Shown: in pieces, positions 61,501 through 64,000 of the stretch | Numbering within the stretch: position 1 is the stretch's first letter | Layout: each line of letters opens with the position of its first letter | The notes under the pieces: generated by a model | What the model was told of the DNA's origin: nothing | Seen by the model: the letters and a program-made list of their open reading frames with translations, nothing else | The model's database searches: none | Program-made: the position numbers and the translations under genes | Origin: Rhizobium croatiense | GTDB lineage: Bacteria > Pseudomonadota > Alphaproteobacteria > Rhizobiales > Rhizobiaceae | Length of the DNA: 64,000 nt | Reading direction: 5' to 3' | NCBI RefSeq assembly: GCF_019793465.1 | Contig: NZ_JAILYJ010000011.1 | Span: 62,001 to 126,000, forward strand

Positions 61501-62127
61501 CTCGACATGCCGGGCCTCCGCCACGAAGCGCTCTATGTAGACGCGTGCGTCGCCGAAGCTTGCGCGCGCCGTACGCTGCACGCTCTCGAACGAAGCCTTC
61601 AGGCTTTCCGGATCGGCGCAGAGCTGCATGCCGATGCCGCCGCCGCCGGCCGTACTTTTCAGCATCACCGGGTAGCCGATCGCTTCCGCTGCGGAAAGCG
61701 CTTCCTCGGCGCTCGACAGCAGGCCCGTACCCGGCAGAAGCGGTACGCCGCTCGCCTTGGCGAGTTCCCGGGCCGTATGCTTCAAGCCGAAGGCCGATAG
61801 ATGTTCCGGCCGGGGACCGATGAAGGTGATGCCTTCGGCTGCCAGCCGCTCGGCAAAACCGATATTTTCGGAGAGGAAGCCATAGCCGGGATGGACGGCT
61901 TCCGCTCCCGTCGCCCTGCACGCGGCGATGACGGCATCCACATTCAGGTAACTTTCGCTGGCCGGCGGCGGACCGAGCCGGACGGCGTCGTCGGCCATCA
62001 TCACCGCTTTGGCGAAACGGTCGGCATCGGAATAGACGGCGACCGAGGCAATGCCCATGCGCTGCAGGGTCTTGATCACCCGCACGGCAATTTCCCCGCG
62101 GTTCGCGATCAGAACTTTCTTGAACAT
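58588..62127 (-). CDS. Urea/guanidine carboxylase (biotin-dependent)
   Basis: An 1179-residue biotin carboxylase of the urea amidolyase family. Domain order: biotin carboxylase (1-450; MFKKVLIANRGEIAVRVIK, TAGGGGIGMQ, EVNTRLQVEHPVTE), the KipA/KipI-like carboxyltransferase domains (about 480-1050; GVPPSGPMDERSFR, GPHGAPDFF), and a biotinyl domain with ESMKM (K1143). Start ATG 62127. In clusters with two DUF1989 genes this family has been shown to carboxylate guanidine rather than urea, giving carboxyguanidine. The flanking genes here match that arrangement, so guanidine is the likely substrate and urea the alternative. Confidence 0.92.
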   Translation of the reverse strand: MFKKVLIANRGEIAVRVIKTLQRMGIASVAVYSDADRFAKAVMMADDAVRLGPPPASESYLNVDAVIAACRATGAEAVHPGYGFLSENIGFAERLAAEGITFIGPRPEHLSAFGLKHTARELAKASGVPLLPGTGLLSSAEEALSAAEAIGYPVMLKSTAGGGGIGMQLCADPESLKASFESVQRTARASFGDARVYIERFVAEARHVEVQIFGDGTGNVIALGERDCSLQRRNQKVVEETPAPGLSAATRGRLHQAAVDLGASVSYESAGTVEFIYDPLREEFYFLEVNTRLQVEHPVTEAVFGIDLVEWMIRQAAGEDVLSGAKALEPKGAAIEVRLYAEMPHADFRPSAGLLTEVVFPQDARIDGWIETGTEVTPFYDPMLAKVIVSAKDRPTAIEKLKKALAETSISGIETNLDYLSAIAGSELLASGKVATTALRDFSFVPDVIEVLAPGAQSSIQELPGRLGLWHVGVPPSGPMDERSFRHANRLVGNGDTVAALELTVSGPVLKFYTDTVAALAGARMAMSVDGKALPHGKAVSIRAGQILSIGSIDGPGQRAYLAVSGGFAAPLVLGSRATFGLGQFGGNATGTLKTGHVLRLARKAATEPPTPAAEPAELTREWDVGVVYGPHGAPDFFQDSDMETLFSTSYEVHFNSARTGVRLIGPAPNWARSDGGEAGLHPSNLHDNAYAIGAIDFTGDMPIILGPDGPSLGGFVCPAVIARDEQWKMGQFKPGDRIRFHPAVRPEDPIAGPVVHRAKEEAGSPIIGKRDDGPVSVVYRRQGDDNLLVEYGPMTLDIALRLRVHLLMQAAAQAHLPGIIDLTPGIRSLQIHYDGTALNRKRLLGLLAEIEAGLPAAQDVKVPSRIVHLPLSWNDPDAELAMRKYQELVRPNAPWCPDNIEFIRRINGLPDEQAVRDIVFDASYLVLGLGDVYLGAPVATPVDPRHRLVTTKYNPARTWTPENAVGIGGAYMCIYGMEGPGGYQLFGRTIQVWNTWRQTPVFAKDKPWLLDFFDQIRFFPVSHEELSEARAAFPHGGYPVRIEESEFSYAAYETGLARDAAAIGAFKSKQQAAFETERQRWKELGLDSFTVDESAGGSLAGEIPQGCFGVESAVPGNVWKILVEEGQPVAAGDTLAIIESMKMEINVTAHAGGRVRDLRAGPGRNVKAGDVLVILEEI

Positions 62128-62129
62128 GA

Positions 62130-62780
62130 TCAGGCCTCGCCATCCCAGATCAGCACCCGGATCGGCGTCGGATCGAAGCCGTTGCACGGGTTGTTGATCT
62201 GCGGGCAATTGGAGATGACGCAGAGCACATCCATCTCGGCGACGAGTTCGACATAGTCCCCGGGTGCGGAAATACCGTCGACGATCGTCATCTCGCCGGT
62301 CGGCTGGATCGGCACGTTCATGAAGAAATTGATGTTGGGCACGATATCGCGCTTGCTCATGCCGTGTTTCGAAACTTCGAGCAGGAAGTTGTCGCGGCAG
62401 GCATGCAGGTATTTCGTGCCGTGGCCGAAGCGCACCGTATTGCTCTCGCAGGAGCAGGCGCCGGCCGAGGTGTCGTGGCGGCCGCAGCTGTCGGCCGTCA
62501 TGGTCAGCATGACATTGCCTTCGCTCGACATGATCTTCGTGCCGATGCCGACATAGGCGGCACCCTGCATGCGCATCGTGTCCTGGTTGGAATAACGCTC
62601 CGAGAAATCATCGGCACGGTAGAAAAGCGTGTCGATCGCCTGTTGTCCGTAGCTATCCTCGATACGGATGATCTGGCCCTTGCGCACGATCCCGGACCAC
62701 GGCGCTTCGGCTGCAATGAAGTGATCCTGCGCGGCATTTTCCATGGTGCGGACAGGAGAGGTCTGGATGAAATCGGACAT
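62130..62780 (-). CDS. DUF1989 protein, carboxyguanidine deiminase subunit (urea carboxylase-associated)
   Basis: A 216-residue DUF1989 protein. Conserved features are IEDSYGQQAIDTLFY, a cysteine-rich TADSCGRHDTSAGACSCES segment, NINFFMNVP and SNCPQINNPCNGFDP. In the guanidine pathway two such proteins form the carboxyguanidine deiminase CgdAB, which yields allophanate for the hydrolase. It ends 2 nt before the carboxylase start. Which of the two is CgdA and which CgdB cannot be settled by eye. Confidence 0.87.
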   Translation of the reverse strand: MSDFIQTSPVRTMENAAQDHFIAAEAPWSGIVRKGQIIRIEDSYGQQAIDTLFYRADDFSERYSNQDTMRMQGAAYVGIGTKIMSSEGNVMLTMTADSCGRHDTSAGACSCESNTVRFGHGTKYLHACRDNFLLEVSKHGMSKRDIVPNINFFMNVPIQPTGEMTIVDGISAPGDYVELVAEMDVLCVISNCPQINNPCNGFDPTPIRVLIWDGEA

Positions 62781-62790
62781 CGTCTTCTCC

Positions 62791-63612
62791 TCAGGCCTGC
62801 ATCAAGGCGTTGTTTTCGAAACCGCGCACCGCTTCGGCAGTTGCCGAGCGGCAAAGATCGTCCGCAGCCGGGGCTTCCGCCTTGTAGCGCGTGATGACAA
62901 CAGGTTTCGGCTGGTAGGTTGGATCCGGATCGAGCGGATGCGGGCAATTGGAAAAGCCGACCAGAATGTCCATCTCGGCACGGAGTTCGACATAATCGCC
63001 GCTGTTGGAGCGCTTGCCCTGCCAGCCGAAGCCGCCGGCCTCGGCAAGGCGCACGGGCGCGAAGAGATTGAGGATGCCGGGAATATCGCGACGGGTAAGG
63101 CCGAGCTTGCCGGCGACGAGGACCAGGTTGTCGCGGGTGTTGCGCGTCTTTTCGCCGGGATATTTGGCTGCGTTCGAGGCAGCCGTCGAGCCGCCCATCA
63201 GGCAGTCATGGGCGCCGGAACTGTCTTCGATCATCGAGAACATGATGCGCCCCATGTCCGAGAAGATCACGCGCCCCTTGCCGAGCGCCGTCGTCCATTG
63301 GACTTTGGCGGTATCGACGAGATTGATCCGTTCGCTGCTATCGGCGGCGCTCCAGGCGACGAGCGCCACGGTGGAATTGCCCTCCGCTTGTTCGATGCGG
63401 ATCGCCTCGCCGCGCGAAACTTTCGTCGACCAGTACCAGCCGCCCGGGACGGTTTCCCGGTGGATGATAGCGGCGTCGTCGATGGCCGGCGCCGGCAAGG
63501 GGCTGGGGCCGGGCAGCGCCTTGGGGGCGAATTCCAGCCCCTTCTTCTGATGCTCCTCATATCGCGCGCGGTTGGCGGCGATTTCTTCGGGTGAGCGTCC
63601 CACATGCATCAT
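62791..63612 (-). CDS. DUF1989 protein, second carboxyguanidine deiminase subunit (urea carboxylase-associated)
   Basis: A 273-residue DUF1989 protein, longer at the N-terminus (MMHVGRSPEEIAANRARYEEHQKKGLEF). Shared motifs include EQAEGNSTVALVAWSAAD, EDSSGAHDCLMGG, ILNLFAPV and SNCPHPLDPDP. ATGATG-type start at 63612 overlaps the stop of the transporter ATPase (63609). It sits 10 nt before its smaller paralogue; the two probably form a heteromer. Confidence 0.87.
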   Translation of the reverse strand: MMHVGRSPEEIAANRARYEEHQKKGLEFAPKALPGPSPLPAPAIDDAAIIHRETVPGGWYWSTKVSRGEAIRIEQAEGNSTVALVAWSAADSSERINLVDTAKVQWTTALGKGRVIFSDMGRIMFSMIEDSSGAHDCLMGGSTAASNAAKYPGEKTRNTRDNLVLVAGKLGLTRRDIPGILNLFAPVRLAEAGGFGWQGKRSNSGDYVELRAEMDILVGFSNCPHPLDPDPTYQPKPVVITRYKAEAPAADDLCRSATAEAVRGFENNALMQA

Positions 63613-64000
63613 TGCATCTCTCCTGACGGTGCCAGGTCGTCCCGGCTGTGCCCCAGGGAAGCGACCGGGCCGTCCCGATCGGGGCTGAAGATCGATGGCT
63701 GGCCGGCAAGGCGCGGCGGCCAGATGGAAATATCCTTGGTGATGGTGGCACCGTAGCGCTCCCTTTCCTCCGGCCGGTTGCGGCGGCGCTCGAATGCCAC
63801 GACACGGTTCGCAAGCGTGAAGGCTTCGCGCATGTCATGCGTGACCATGACAACGGTCATCTGCGTCTCGTGCCAGAGCCGCTTCATCAGCGTGTGGATC
63901 TCGGCGCGGATGCCCGGATCGAGCGCGCCGAAGGGTTCGTCGAGCAGCAGCACTTTCGGCTTCATGATTAGCGCCTGGGCCAGCGCAAGGCGCTGCTGCA
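63609..64000 (-). CDS. ABC transporter ATP-binding protein (nitrate/sulfonate type), partial
   Basis: The C-terminal part of an ATPase entering from the right window edge. The visible frame starts just after the signature (QQRLALAQAL) and shows Walker B (VLLLDEPFGALD) and the H-loop (VMVTHDMREA), then a C-terminal tail that ends at the stop codon 63609-63611. It overlaps the DUF1989 gene by ATGA. Such transporters accompany urea/guanidine carboxylase clusters and are thought to import the substrate. The receptor, permease and promoter lie outside. Confidence 0.9.
   Translation of the reverse strand, partial: QQRLALAQALIMKPKVLLLDEPFGALDPGIRAEIHTLMKRLWHETQMTVVMVTHDMREAFTLANRVVAFERRRNRPEERERYGATITKDISIWPPRLAGQPSIFSPDRDGPVASLGHSRDDLAPSGEMQ

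Noticed and set aside
1..64000. CRISPR arrays, insertion sequences, phage genes, toxin-antitoxin pairs, rRNA or tRNA genes.
   Set aside because: I looked for regular direct repeats, transposase motifs, integrases and tRNA folds and saw none. The window is ordinary catabolic gene content apart from the features listed.

Overview
The window looks like a piece of a Rhizobium genome (R. leguminosarum / R. etli group), perhaps a megaplasmid or other accessory region. It is GC-rich and packed with ABC importers, LacI/GntR/LysR/AraC regulators and catabolic enzymes. It carries an alphaproteobacterial intergenic palindrome, and a biuret hydrolase that closely matches my memory of the characterised R. 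leguminosarum bv. viciae 3841 enzyme. No rRNA, tRNA, IS element, CRISPR array or replication origin is visible.

Region A (1-7030) is a rhamnoside operon on the minus strand: GH78 alpha-L-rhamnosidase, sugar-binding protein, two CUT1 permeases and an ATPase cut by the window edge. A divergent LacI regulator sits beside a clear inverted-repeat operator. Region B (7071-8814) is a DHDPS/NAL-family aldolase-lyase divergent from a GntR/FCD regulator.

Region C (8843-23701) is a glycan/uronate locus. A GH29 alpha-L-fucosidase and a LacI regulator lie on the minus strand. Divergent from them is a ten-gene operon: family-5 solute-binding protein, DppBCDF-type transporter, IolB/KduI-like isomerase, a full-length homologue of animal alpha-L-iduronidase (GH39), TIM-barrel isomerase, D-2-hydroxyacid dehydrogenase and an enolase-superfamily protein. 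Three copies of TAACGATAAC lie in the divergent promoter. This is the most unusual system in the window.

Region D (23762-39308) is branched-chain amino-acid catabolism. The minus-strand operon holds isovaleryl-CoA dehydrogenase, methylcrotonyl-CoA carboxylase beta and alpha, a MaoC hydratase and a CitE-like lyase. The plus-strand operon holds an SDR, thiolase, acyl-CoA dehydrogenase and the whole branched-chain keto-acid dehydrogenase (E1alpha, E1beta, E2, E3). An AraC-type regulator lies between them.

Region E (39584-48568) is a biuret/amide module: cupin, two isochorismatase-fold hydrolases (one is BiuH), formamidase AmiF, a BMP-type ABC transporter, a divergent GntR regulator and a Rid protein. 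Region F (48591-56591) holds a six-gene operon (NMT1-type ABC transporter, cytosine-deaminase-like amidohydrolase, FAD oxidase, flavodoxin-fold reductase), a LysR regulator and a creatininase-family hydrolase. A shared LysR-type operator links these promoters. Region G (56777-64000) is a urea/guanidine carboxylase operon: allophanate hydrolase, biotin carboxylase, two DUF1989 (CgdA/CgdB-type) proteins and an ABC ATPase cut by the window edge. Regions E to G share small-nitrogen-compound chemistry and converge on allophanate. In three of the four complete transporter operons a strong stem-loop follows the binding-protein gene by 18-20 nt.
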